Of a stretch of DNA of 64,000 nt, positions 42,689-51,156 are shown one piece after another (the stretch's first letter is position 1; every line of letters starts with the position of its first letter). The stretch is from assembly GCA_037388505.1 (NCBI GenBank), contig JARRKC010000006.1, positions 40,989-104,988 on the forward strand, in the 5' to 3' direction. The notes beneath the pieces were generated by a model. That model saw only the letters and a list, made by a program, of their open reading frames with translations, did no database searches and had not been told where the DNA came from. A program made the translations under genes and the position numbers. The stretch is from JARRKC01 sp037388505 (GTDB lineage: Bacteria; Acidobacteriota; UBA6911; RPQK01; JAPXNP01).

Positions 42689-45352
42689 ATGCATACTCGG
42701 AGACTTTGGCACGCCGCCGTTTTTGTTTTCGTACTGTTGACGGGTTCAGCCGTCGCACAACAGCAACAATTCCCGTTTCAGAATCCGGACTTGCCTTTGG
42801 AGCAAAGGCTGGATGACCTCATGTCGCGGCTCACGATGGAGGAAAAGGTCGCGCAGACGGTCTACGACGCACCTGCTATCCCCCGACTGGGAATTCCCTC
42901 CTACAACTGGTGGAGTGAATGTCTGCACGGGGTCGCGCGGGCCGGCCTGGCGACTGTCTTTCCGCAGGCCATTGGTCTTGCGGCAACGTTCGATGCCGAC
43001 TTCATGCATCAGGTTGCGACGGCAATCTCCGATGAGGCACGGGCGAAACACAATGAGTTCGTGCGCCATGACGAGCGGGCGATCTATGAGGGGCTGACCT
43101 TTTGGAGCCCCAACATCAACATCTTCCGCGATCCGCGGTGGGGCCGGGGACAGGAGACCTACGGCGAGGATCCCTACCTGACTTCACGCATGGCCGTGGC
43201 CTTCATCCGGGGTCTTCAAGGAGACAATGAGAAATACCTCAAACTCGTGGCGACCGCGAAGCACTACGCCGTCCACAGCGGGCCTGAACCGGAACGCCAC
43301 ACGTTCGACGCACAGACCGACCAGCGAGATCTCTTGGAAACCTACCTCCCGGCGTTCGAAGCCAGCGTCGAAGAAGCCAATGCCCAGTCCGTGATGTGCG
43401 CGTACAACGCTTTTCGCGGAGATGCATGCTGCGGGAGCAAACTCCTGCTGGAGGACTTCCTCCGCAGGGACTGGAAGTTCGACGGATACGTCGTGTCCGA
43501 CTGCGGCGCCATCCGAGACATCTTCGCGGGCCACAAGATCGTGGATTCAGCGCCCAAAGCCGCCGCTCTGGCGGTTGAGGCCGGAACGGATCTGAACTGC
43601 GGGCGGGTCTACACCTCGCTGAATCAGTCTCTTTCGCAGGATCTGATCAGTGCCGACACCATCGATCAGTCGGTCCGCCGTCTCTTCAGGGCGCGATTCC
43701 GTCTCGGGATGTTCGATCCTCCCAGCCGGGTTCCGTACACCTCGATTCCCTACTCGGTCAACAACAGTGACGCACACAAGGCCCTGGCCCTGGAGGCCGG
43801 CCGGAAATCGATCGTCCTGCTGAAGAATGAAAACGGTCTCCTTCCCTTGTCGAAGGAGGTCGGTGCGGTTGCTGTCATCGGTCCGAACGCCAACCGTCTC
43901 TCGGTTCTCGAAGGCAACTACTACGGCTCTGCCGAGCGGCTCGTTACCGTCCTCGATGGCATCCGCCACAAGGTCGCACCCTCCACGAAAGTGTACTTTG
44001 CCCAGGGGTGTGAGATCGCTGCGGGCGTACCTCCTGTGCAAACGATTCCATCCACTTATCTTTATCCCCTCGAAAGCGACGGGAGGGAACACGGATTGAC
44101 CGCCAGCTACTACAAGGGCCCGAGGCCGGAGGGACAGCCCGTTGTCACCCGTGTCGATCCGGTGGTGGATTTCACCTGGGTGAAGCGGACTCCGGTCAGC
44201 AACTGGCCGGCCGACGAGTTTTCGGCACGGTGGGAAGGATTCCTCGTGCCTCCGGTCTCGGGCACTTACCGACTGGGTGCGAACGGCCTCAACGTCTACA
44301 GACTGTCTCTGGATGGGCAGAATGTCGTTTCGTACCGGGGCATTCATGAATCCAGTCAGCAGCTCAAGTCCGTCGACCTGGAGGCGGGCCGCTTCTACAA
44401 GGTAGCTCTGGAGTTCAGCAGTACCGGTGCGGCTCCCCAAATCCAACTGGTCTGGTCCCTGCCGGTTAGCGACTATGCCTCCGAGGCACTCGATGTCGCG
44501 CGAAGAGCGGAAGTCGTGATCTTCGTGGGAGGTTTGACGCCGCATCTGGAGGGCGAGGAAATGCCCGTCCACATCGAAGGGTTCTCAGGTGGCGACCGGA
44601 CGGAACTTCGCCTGCCGCGAACGCAGGAGGACCTTCTGGCCAAACTGGTCACTCTGGGAAAACCCGTCGTGTGCGTCCTGTTGAACGGCAGCGCGGTGGC
44701 CTCGGCGGTGGCGGACGCGAGTGCGGGCGCCATCCTGACGGCATGGTACCCCGGGCAGTCGGGCGGCGAAGCTGTTGCGGACGTTCTCTTCGGCGACTAC
44801 AACCCCGCCGGTCGGCTCCCGGTCACCTTTTATGAGTCCGTCAGCGAATTGCCTCCCTTTGACGACTACAGCATGAAGGGGCGAACCTACCGTTACTTCG
44901 ACGGCCCGGTTCTGTATCCCTTCGGATTCGGTCTCAGCTACACTCGGTTCCAGTATGGCGATCTCGCGATCGATCCTGGGGAGATCAGCCAGGGCGGCGA
45001 TGGCACGATCAAGGCCGTTGTGAAGAACGTCGGCGAGAAAGCCGGAGAGGAGGTCGTGGAACTCTACGTCCGGGATCTGAAAGCCGACGTGCCCGTGCCC
45101 ATTCGTTCTCTGGCCGGCTTTACGAGGGTCAGGCTGGAACCAGGGGAAAGCAGAACGGTCGAGTTCCCCGTTACGGCAAAGCAGCTCTCACTGATCAACG
45201 CTCAGAATCAGCGGGTCCTCGAGCCGGGTGACTTCGAGGTTAGCGTCGGCGGTGAACAGCCGGGCTTTTCCGGGCACGCCAACGCCGCAACCACGGACGT
45301 CGTTCAGGGAACTTTGACGGTCGAAGGTTCCCAGCCGATCCCGGTCAAATGA
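42689..45352 (+). CDS. exported glycoside hydrolase family 3 with PA14 and FN3-like domains
   Basis: An 887-residue enzyme with a signal peptide (cleavage after about residue 23). The catalytic barrel has SYNWWSECLHG, FWSPNINIFRDPRWGRGQETYGEDP, AKHYAVHS and the nucleophile in GYVVSDCGAI (D271), the pattern of GH3 beta-xylosidase/arabinofuranosidase/glucosidase enzymes. GHxxH-type substrate segments and EGNYYG follow; residues about 455-600 form a PA14-like inserted domain (TASYYKG, FSARWEGFLVPPVSGTYRL), and the C-terminus a fibronectin-III-like domain. It should act on plant or microbial glycans outside the cytoplasm. AGGAGGAG precedes the ATG. Confidence 0.9.
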   Translation: MHTRRLWHAAVFVFVLLTGSAVAQQQQFPFQNPDLPLEQRLDDLMSRLTMEEKVAQTVYDAPAIPRLGIPSYNWWSECLHGVARAGLATVFPQAIGLAATFDADFMHQVATAISDEARAKHNEFVRHDERAIYEGLTFWSPNINIFRDPRWGRGQETYGEDPYLTSRMAVAFIRGLQGDNEKYLKLVATAKHYAVHSGPEPERHTFDAQTDQRDLLETYLPAFEASVEEANAQSVMCAYNAFRGDACCGSKLLLEDFLRRDWKFDGYVVSDCGAIRDIFAGHKIVDSAPKAAALAVEAGTDLNCGRVYTSLNQSLSQDLISADTIDQSVRRLFRARFRLGMFDPPSRVPYTSIPYSVNNSDAHKALALEAGRKSIVLLKNENGLLPLSKEVGAVAVIGPNANRLSVLEGNYYGSAERLVTVLDGIRHKVAPSTKVYFAQGCEIAAGVPPVQTIPSTYLYPLESDGREHGLTASYYKGPRPEGQPVVTRVDPVVDFTWVKRTPVSNWPADEFSARWEGFLVPPVSGTYRLGANGLNVYRLSLDGQNVVSYRGIHESSQQLKSVDLEAGRFYKVALEFSSTGAAPQIQLVWSLPVSDYASEALDVARRAEVVIFVGGLTPHLEGEEMPVHIEGFSGGDRTELRLPRTQEDLLAKLVTLGKPVVCVLLNGSAVASAVADASAGAILTAWYPGQSGGEAVADVLFGDYNPAGRLPVTFYESVSELPPFDDYSMKGRTYRYFDGPVLYPFGFGLSYTRFQYGDLAIDPGEISQGGDGTIKAVVKNVGEKAGEEVVELYVRDLKADVPVPIRSLAGFTRVRLEPGESRTVEFPVTAKQLSLINAQNQRVLEPGDFEVSVGGEQPGFSGHANAATTDVVQGTLTVEGSQPIPVK

Positions 45353-45374
45353 GGGGCGATGGGACGGACCGGAG

Positions 45375-45511
45375 CGTAGGGGACGGCCTCGGACACCTGG
45401 GACACGCGTCGTCGGGTTCTTCGAGCGGTGAAGACCGCTTTACCCGTCTGTCGCATATGCCCCATATGTCGCATATGTCCCAGGCCGTCCCCTACGTCCC
45501 AGTTATTCCGT
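45375..45511. repeat. inverted pair of 9-bp repeat arrays between GH3 and the nhaR-like pseudogene
   Basis: A perfect 15-base inverted repeat, CGTAGGGGACGGCCT (45375-45389) and AGGCCGTCCCCTACG (45482-45496), bounds the region. Inside the right arm, TGTCGCATA, TGCCCCATA, TGTCGCATA, TGTCCCAGG, CCGTCCCCT and ACGTCCCAG follow each other with 9-bp period. A small hairpin AGCGGT-GAAG-ACCGCT followed by TT lies in the loop (45424-45440) and could serve as a terminator for the GH3 gene. Confidence 0.6.
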
Positions 45512-45606
45512 TTTCGAAAGTTATAGACGGAAAAGATGGGAATCTGCGAGAATAGCCCCTCATAGCATAGATCGTATCTATTCGACCGAAAGGTCGGGGA
45601 GCCCCC

Positions 45607-46345
45607 GTGGATTGGCTCAACTACCACCACCTTTACTATTTCTGGGTGGCTGTCCAGGAGGGCACGATTACAGCCGCGTCACGCAAACTACTCCTCTCGC
45701 AACCGACCGTTTCCGCCCAGATCAAGAAGCTCGAAGAAGGCTTGGGAGCGCCGCTGTTCAAAAAGGCGGGGCGAAGCCTGACCCTGACCGAGACTGGAGA
45801 AGTCGTTTATCGGTACGCAGACGACATCTTTTCCCTTGGGGCCGAACTCCTCGACGCCGTCAAGGGTCGGGCGACCGGGAGACCTCTGCGCCTGACGGTA
45901 GGAGTGTCCGACGTTCTACCGGCGCTTCTGACCTTTAGGATTCTTCAGACAGCGACCGCTCAGCCGAAGCCGCTGGTGTTGCGCTGCTACGAGGGCAAAA
46001 CGAACGATCTTCTGGGGCGGTTGGCCATTCACGAACTCGATGCAGTTCTTAGTGACACCCCGGTAGGGCCCGATGTAAGCATCCGTGCATTCAGCTTTCT
46101 GCTCGGAGAGAGTCCGGTTGGCTTGTTCGCGGTGCCGGATCTGGCGGCACGGTACCGGAGAGACTTTCCCTTATGTCTCGATGGCGCGCCTTTCCTGCTC
46201 CCCGCGGGGAATACTGCACTTCGCAAGCGATTGAATTCCTGGCTGTTTCTATGCGATTTCGCTCGAGCGCAAGCTGAGGCACCCTGCGGTCTTGGCCATG
46301 ACCCGTAAATGCCGGGAAGTCGTTTTCGCTCGAGAAGCAGGTTGA
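45607..46345 (+). pseudogene. nhaR: nhaR-like LysR-family regulator with internal deletion and frameshift
   Basis: The 5' part (45607-46242) encodes a normal LysR-type activator start: WLNYHHLYYFWVAVQEGTITAAS, LLLSQPTVSAQIKKLEE (helix-turn-helix) and GVSDVLPALL, through about residue 212. The frame then reads out of phase to a stop at 46308. In the +1 frame from 46244 to 46345 the sequence FYAISLERKLRHPAV...VVFAREAG matches the C-terminal end of NhaR proteins. About 60 residues of the effector domain are missing between the two parts. Either a real deletion has inactivated the gene, or the assembly has lost a short segment. NhaR regulators respond to Na+ and pH and control surface genes. Confidence 0.7.
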
Positions 46346-46474
46346 GAAAGCCTCGTTTGCCACCGTTCGCGGGACGCATGACCCAACCCGAACTTCCGAT
46401 AGCCCCTGCCGTGCGTGTAAACTCGGTCCTTGGACTCAGAATCTTGGACGTTCATTGGAGGTAGAGAACGACGT

Positions 46475-48166
46475 ATGCCAGAGAACGGGGCGAATACGGG
46501 CAGGGACTTCATCAGAGCGATCATCGACGAGGACAACCTCACGGGCAAGTTCGGGGGGCGTGTCCATACCCGTTTCCCTCCGGAGCCGAACGGGTACCTT
46601 CATATCGGGCATGCCAAGTCCATTTGTCTCAACTTCGGCATTGCCGACGAGTACCACGGGCTGTGCAATCTTCGGTTCGACGACACGAATCCCAGCAAGG
46701 AAGACGTCGAGTATGTCGAGTCGATCGAAGAAGATGTGCGGTGGCTCGGCTTCGACTGGGACGACCGGATGTTCTTTGCCTCCGATTACTTCGATCAACT
46801 GTATCAATATGCGCTGCAGCTGATCCGCGAGGGAAAGGCCTATGTGGACAGCCTCAGCCCGGACGAAATCCGGGAATACCGCGGCACCTTGACCGAGCCC
46901 GGTCGCAACAGCCCCTTTCGCGACCGTTCGGTCGAAGAGAACCTGGAGCTTTTCGAGAAAATGCGGAAGGGAGAAGTCCCCGAAGGCAGTCATGTCCTGC
47001 GGGCGAAGATCGATATGGCTTCGCCCAACCTCAACCTCAGGGATCCGGCGGTCTATCGAATCAAGCATGCGACGCATCACCGCACCGGTGACAAGTGGCT
47101 CATCTACCCCATGTACGATTTCGCACACGGTCTCTCGGATTCGATCGAGGGGATCACGCATTCCATTTGCACTCTGGAATTCGAGGATCACCGCCCGCTT
47201 TACGATTGGTTCCTTGATGCACTCGGCGTCTATCACCCGCAGCAAATCGAATTCGCACGGTTGAACCTGAGTTACACGGTCCTGAGCAAACGTCGGCTCC
47301 TCGAACTGGTGCAGGGGAAATACGTCTCCGGATGGGACGATCCCCGCATGCCCACGATTTCGGGGCTGCGACGGCGTGGGTACCCGCCCGAATCGATTCG
47401 GCGATTTTGCGACAAAGTTGGCGTAGCCAAACGCGACAGCATCATCGATGTCGCTCTTCTCGAACACACGGTTCGGGAGGACTTGAACAAGGTTGCCCCC
47501 CGCGTCATGGCGGTTCTGAATCCGCTGAAGGTCGTCATCCTCAACTATCCGGAGGGTCAAGTCGAGGAGCTCGAGGCTATCAACAACCCTGAAGATGCCG
47601 AGATGGGGACTCGAAAGGTGCCCTTCTCCCGCGTTCTCTACATCGAGCGGGACGATTTCCGAGAGGAGCCGCCTCCGAAGTACTATCGTCTGGCGCTGGG
47701 ACGGGAGGTTCGCCTGCGTTATGCCTACTTCATCAAGTGCGTCGAGGCGGTCAAAGATCCGACCACCGGCGAGATCGCGGAACTGCACTGCACCTACGAT
47801 CCCGAGACCCGAGGTGGTGATGCTCCCGACGGTCGCAAGGTCAAGGCCACCATACACTGGGTTTCCGCCGAGCATGCCGTTCCGGCGGAGGTGAGACTGT
47901 ACGACCGACTTTTCATGAAGCCCAATCCGACGGAAGGTGAGGGCGACTACAAAGAGTCCCTCAATCCCGACTCATTGCAGGCTCTGGAGGACTGCCGACT
48001 GGAGCCGAGCCTTGGGCAGGCCAAATCGGATATCCGATACCAGTTCGAACGCCTCGGCTACTTCGTGCTCGACGGAAAGGACGCAGCACCCGGGAGACTG
48101 GTGTTCAACAGGATCGTGAGCCTCCGCGACACCTGGGCCAAGATCGAAAAACGGATGCAGGGCTGA
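46475..48166 (+). CDS. glnS: glutaminyl-tRNA synthetase
   Basis: A 563-residue class I synthetase that charges tRNA-Gln. HTRFPPEPNGYLHIGHAKSI (HIGH motif) at about 31-50, LRFDDTNPSKED, DGWDD-type SGWDDPRMPT, VLSKRRLL (KMSKS equivalent, VLSKR) and the C-terminal anticodon-binding beta barrels (YYRLALGREVRL, VKATIHWVS, YQFERLGYF) are in family order. ATG 46475 starts the conserved part; GGAGG is about 13 bases upstream. Presence of GlnRS means direct Gln-tRNA-Gln formation. The regulator remnant upstream is unrelated. Confidence 0.96.
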   Translation: MPENGANTGRDFIRAIIDEDNLTGKFGGRVHTRFPPEPNGYLHIGHAKSICLNFGIADEYHGLCNLRFDDTNPSKEDVEYVESIEEDVRWLGFDWDDRMFFASDYFDQLYQYALQLIREGKAYVDSLSPDEIREYRGTLTEPGRNSPFRDRSVEENLELFEKMRKGEVPEGSHVLRAKIDMASPNLNLRDPAVYRIKHATHHRTGDKWLIYPMYDFAHGLSDSIEGITHSICTLEFEDHRPLYDWFLDALGVYHPQQIEFARLNLSYTVLSKRRLLELVQGKYVSGWDDPRMPTISGLRRRGYPPESIRRFCDKVGVAKRDSIIDVALLEHTVREDLNKVAPRVMAVLNPLKVVILNYPEGQVEELEAINNPEDAEMGTRKVPFSRVLYIERDDFREEPPPKYYRLALGREVRLRYAYFIKCVEAVKDPTTGEIAELHCTYDPETRGGDAPDGRKVKATIHWVSAEHAVPAEVRLYDRLFMKPNPTEGEGDYKESLNPDSLQALEDCRLEPSLGQAKSDIRYQFERLGYFVLDGKDAAPGRLVFNRIVSLRDTWAKIEKRMQG

Positions 48167-48172
48167 AGGCCG

Positions 48173-48194
48173 CGGAACTCGGAACTCGAAACGC
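48173..48194. repeat. 22-base dispersed repeat, copy 2
   Basis: Identical in reverse complement to 7666-7687 and made of the same heptamer (CGAGTTC) units. It starts 7 bases after the glnS stop, as the other copy starts 2 bases after the DUF2961 stop, which suggests a 3'-end-associated intergenic repeat. Confidence 0.55.
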
Positions 48195-48208
48195 TCGAGA
48201 CTGTCTCC

Positions 48209-48955
48209 TCACGTGCGGGTCGCCCGGGCCTGGAAGTACCGGATTGCACGCTCGAGATCTTCCGGCGTGTCAACGCCGATCGTGTCCCGTCTTGTCTCGG
48301 CTACCGCGATCGGGATGCCGTTCTCCAGGAAGCGGAGCTGTTCGAGTCGCTCCTTCTGCTCAAGGTCCCCGGGTGGAAGTTGGTGGAACCGCTCCAAGGC
48401 GCGACGACGATAAGCGTAGAGACCGATGTGCTTGAAGAAGATCCGGGTGGATGACTGCTCCCGGTAGTAGGGAACGGGCAACCGGGAGAAGTACAAGGCG
48501 TGCCGGTGCTTGTCGAAGACGACCTTGGTTACATTGGGATCCGCGGCCTGCTCGCTGTCCACTGCAACACAGAGCGTTGATACGTCGACGTCGGCCCGCT
48601 CCTCGAGCAGTGGATCCACGAGCAGGCGCAGGTGTTCGACGCCAACCGTGGGTTCGTCTCCCTGGATGTTCACGTAGATATCCCCGTCCGTGCGCAGCAA
48701 CACTTCGTGCAGTCGATCCGTTCCGGAATGGTGCCGCCCGGTGCTCGAACAGGGAATCTCACTCCTCGCACAGTACTCGGCAACACGTGGGCTGTCCGTG
48801 GCGACCAGGAGCTCGTTGAGAATCGAGCAGTCGCGAACCGCCTCATAAACCCTGTAAAGGAGGGGCTTGCCGGCAACGTCGAGGAGGACCTTCCCGGGCA
48901 ATCTGGTCGATTCTAACCTGGCTGGAATCACGCCGATGATCTTTGGCCTGCTCAT
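48209..48955 (-). CDS. kdsB: CMP-KDO synthetase (3-deoxy-manno-octulosonate cytidylyltransferase)
   Basis: A 248-residue cytoplasmic enzyme that activates KDO with CTP for lipopolysaccharide inner core. VIPARLESTRLPGKVL is the N-terminal nucleotide loop, VNIQGDEPTV the catalytic DEP motif, HIGLYAYRRRALERF the KDO-binding segment, and IAVAETRRDTIGVDTPEDLERA the C-terminal signature. ATG 48955 starts the family homology; the frame upstream to 49243 is non-coding in character. Its presence implies a KDO-containing outer membrane. Confidence 0.95.
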   Translation of the reverse strand: MSRPKIIGVIPARLESTRLPGKVLLDVAGKPLLYRVYEAVRDCSILNELLVATDSPRVAEYCARSEIPCSSTGRHHSGTDRLHEVLLRTDGDIYVNIQGDEPTVGVEHLRLLVDPLLEERADVDVSTLCVAVDSEQAADPNVTKVVFDKHRHALYFSRLPVPYYREQSSTRIFFKHIGLYAYRRRALERFHQLPPGDLEQKERLEQLRFLENGIPIAVAETRRDTIGVDTPEDLERAIRYFQARATRT

Positions 48956-49242
48956 GGCTGTTCTGCCGCGTTGAGTGGAGGAATCGGAACAGGGCCAATA
49001 GGATGCATGAGATACAAAAGACGAGCCGTTGCTCGATCGCTGCCATTGGTCAGGTGGTTCATTCGTCCTATCTGTCCCATACGTACTATGCGTCCTATTC
49101 CTTGCTGATTCGCAGCTCCGTCGAGTGAACTCTCGAGCGCTTAGGAACGTTAATACAAATAGGTCCAGTTGAGAAGGTCGAGCTGTATCCGATTCGCTGA
49201 TCCGCAAGTCGCCGGGAGTTTGGGAGAGAGGAACCGAGATCA
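48956..49242. other. divergent intergenic region with a 9-bp repeat
   Basis: This 287-bp gap separates kdsB and the lipoprotein gene and should hold both promoters, though I see no convincing pair of boxes. At 49064-49098 the 9-bp units CGTCCTAT-C, TGTCCCAT-A, CGTACTAT-G and CGTCCTAT-T follow each other, resembling the array at 45375-45511. Confidence 0.45.
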
Positions 49243-49824
49243 ATGTACATACGGGCCCTACTGTGTGGAGTCGTGATGCTGGTTTCCTGTCGAGGAGGGA
49301 ACGAGCCTTCGCCGGCCGACGATTCTGCGGTTGGAGAGGATCTGAAGGTCCCGACGGAAATCACGGAGAAGTTTGTCCCAACCCGCTGGGGAGAGGCCGA
49401 TCGGATCGACCTCAATCTAGACTTCAAGGCAGAACATCGCCCGGCGGACGACGACGGCGTCTGTGTCCGGATCACTTACCGCCCGCACGAACAACATTGG
49501 GGTGCCGTCTACTGGCAAACGAAAAAAGAGCTGGGTGTGCGCAAGCCGGTTCGGTTCCCTGCCCACTCCCGAATTGCTTTTTGGGCAAGGGGTGAGACCG
49601 GAGAAGAGGTCGTTGAGTTCAGAATGCCGGCCGACCCTTCGAGCGAATTGTTGACCCATGGCGAACTCGCCCACCTCGGTACTCAGTGGAAGCACTACGA
49701 ACTCGAAATCGGAGAGAGAGCAGGGAAGCCGGTAACCGGCGTCTTCGGAGTGCGCTGGAAGTGCGTTACGGATCAGAACGAGAGAGGTCTGACCTTCTAT
49801 CTCGACGCTCTGCGCATCGAATAA
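49243..49824 (+). CDS. hypothetical lipoprotein with galactose-binding-like fold
   Basis: A 193-residue protein with a lipobox (VMLVSC at residues 11-16, then RGGNE), so it should be lipidated and carried to the outer or inner membrane. After an acidic linker, the rest (DFKAEHRPADDDGVCVRITYRP, GAVYWQ, RIAFWARGETGEEVVEFRM, KHYELEIG, LTFYLDALRIE) is a beta-sandwich pattern like carbohydrate-binding jelly rolls. No catalytic motif is visible. The gene is monocistronic; GAGAGAGGAAC precedes ATG 49243. Confidence 0.75.
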   Translation: MYIRALLCGVVMLVSCRGGNEPSPADDSAVGEDLKVPTEITEKFVPTRWGEADRIDLNLDFKAEHRPADDDGVCVRITYRPHEQHWGAVYWQTKKELGVRKPVRFPAHSRIAFWARGETGEEVVEFRMPADPSSELLTHGELAHLGTQWKHYELEIGERAGKPVTGVFGVRWKCVTDQNERGLTFYLDALRIE

Positions 49825-49873
49825 GGCGGCCGGAAGTCGGGCGCCATCAACGCCTTGGCCCGTCTGCCGAGTT

Positions 49874-50305
49874 CTAGCGTCCGCCCGAGTGTGCCCGTGT
49901 CGACCCACGGAACGGCGGCGGACCGACCTTCAACAGGTGTGTCTTGTAGTCGGGTACCAGTGTGACCGTCTTGGTGCTCCCTTCCGGTGTCACCTTGACT
50001 ACACACGGTCGGACGGATCCCGATTCGGTAACCACCGTCCAGGCAACGTTTCCTGCATACTTCAGGGCGATCTTCTGTCCCTCGCTGACCTCACCCAAGA
50101 GGGCCTTCGCCTTCTCAACGTTCTTGACGGTTCCGGTCAAGTCAGAGAAATTCTCGGTCGGCGACGGGGTCTTTTCCAGCGTGATCCCAAGCTGGTCGCC
50201 CCACGGAGCCAACCAGCCGCTACCCTCGCTCTGCGCGGCAAAGAGGACCGAGCCCAAACAACCCAAAACGAAAAAGATCGAGAGCCGAATGATTTGAGGC
50301 TTCAT
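49874..50305 (-). CDS. hypothetical exported protein
   Basis: A 143-residue protein with a clear signal peptide (KPQIIRLSIFFVLGCLGSVLFAAQ) and a mature part containing GWLAPWGDQLGITLEKTPSP, a helical KNVEKAKALLGEVSEGQKIALKY, and beta-strand-rich SVRPCVVKVTPEGSTKTVTLVP. I do not recognise the family. It diverges from the DUF481 gene across 73 bp. ATG 50305 is chosen because it directly precedes the signal peptide; the frame extends 13 codons further up. Confidence 0.65.
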   Translation of the reverse strand: MKPQIIRLSIFFVLGCLGSVLFAAQSEGSGWLAPWGDQLGITLEKTPSPTENFSDLTGTVKNVEKAKALLGEVSEGQKIALKYAGNVAWTVVTESGSVRPCVVKVTPEGSTKTVTLVPDYKTHLLKVGPPPFRGSTRAHSGGR

Positions 50306-50378
50306 CGTTGAAAAAAGTCTAGTATTTAGAGGGATGTCCGTCAATCCCGTGTAGAACCTACCAAGGAGGGATTCAACG

Positions 50379-51125
50379 ATGAGATTTCACAGGTGGATAG
50401 TCTCCACACTGTTTCTGCTTCTGTGTGCTTCGTTTGCGAACGGTCAGGGGAGCGCCAATACTTCGCCGGAGGACCCCTGGACCGGGTCTCTGGGGGCGGG
50501 CTTTTCCCGGACCGGAGGAAACACCAATACGACGAGCTACAACATCGCCTTCAACGCGCTACACGATGCGAAGACGGGGAACGTGATCAAGATGGATGGC
50601 CTCTATCTGCGTTCCACCGCTCAGGAGGAGAGAACCGCCGATCAGCTGAGGCTCAGTTTCCGCGACGAGAAGACCATTTCCGATCGTCTCTTCGGCTTTG
50701 GAGCGGTGACTCTTCGGCGTGACCCTTTCAGTGATATCACGTACCTTGTGAACCCGCTGGCCGGCATCGGATACAATCTCGTCAAAACAGACCGCTGGTC
50801 TTTCTCGTTGAGTGGCGGCGGAGGTGTTTCATGGGAGAAGAATCCGGGGCTCGACGTGAACACCAGTGGGACGGTAAACGCACATCAGGCCCTGGGAATC
50901 CAGCTGGCCGAAAAGACCTCAATCTACCAAAGCACTTCCGGGCTGTGGATGACCGACAACTTCCAGGACGCCTTCTATCATTTCGTGGCGGGGATCGCGA
51001 CCCAGTTGACGGACCGTATCAAGCTGAAGGTCGAATTTGACGATGATTTCGTCAATCTCCCGCCGTCGCCGAACATCCTGAAGAACGACACGGCTTTTCT
51101 GACGACGTTCCTGTATTCGTTCTAG
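50379..51125 (+). CDS. DUF481 outer-membrane beta-barrel protein
   Basis: A 248-residue protein with a signal peptide (FHRWIVSTLFLLLCASFANGQ). The mature part, starting WTGSLGAGFSRTGGNTNTTSYNIAF, has alternating strands and glycine/asparagine turns of the DUF481 (YdiY-like) family, and ends in a C-terminal phenylalanine (FLYSF), the usual outer-membrane assembly signal. YdiY-type proteins are salt-stress-linked porin-like barrels of unknown cargo. AAGGAGGG precedes ATG 50379. It converges with tatC. Confidence 0.85.
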   Translation: MRFHRWIVSTLFLLLCASFANGQGSANTSPEDPWTGSLGAGFSRTGGNTNTTSYNIAFNALHDAKTGNVIKMDGLYLRSTAQEERTADQLRLSFRDEKTISDRLFGFGAVTLRRDPFSDITYLVNPLAGIGYNLVKTDRWSFSLSGGGGVSWEKNPGLDVNTSGTVNAHQALGIQLAEKTSIYQSTSGLWMTDNFQDAFYHFVAGIATQLTDRIKLKVEFDDDFVNLPPSPNILKNDTAFLTTFLYSF

Positions 51126-51156
51126 CCGGCCTGGTGGCGGGGAATCCCTGTTTGGA

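Noticed and set aside
46436..47875. A 479-residue open frame on the minus strand
   Set aside because: It is antisense to glnS, a confident gene, and reads like a shadow frame in GC-rich codons.
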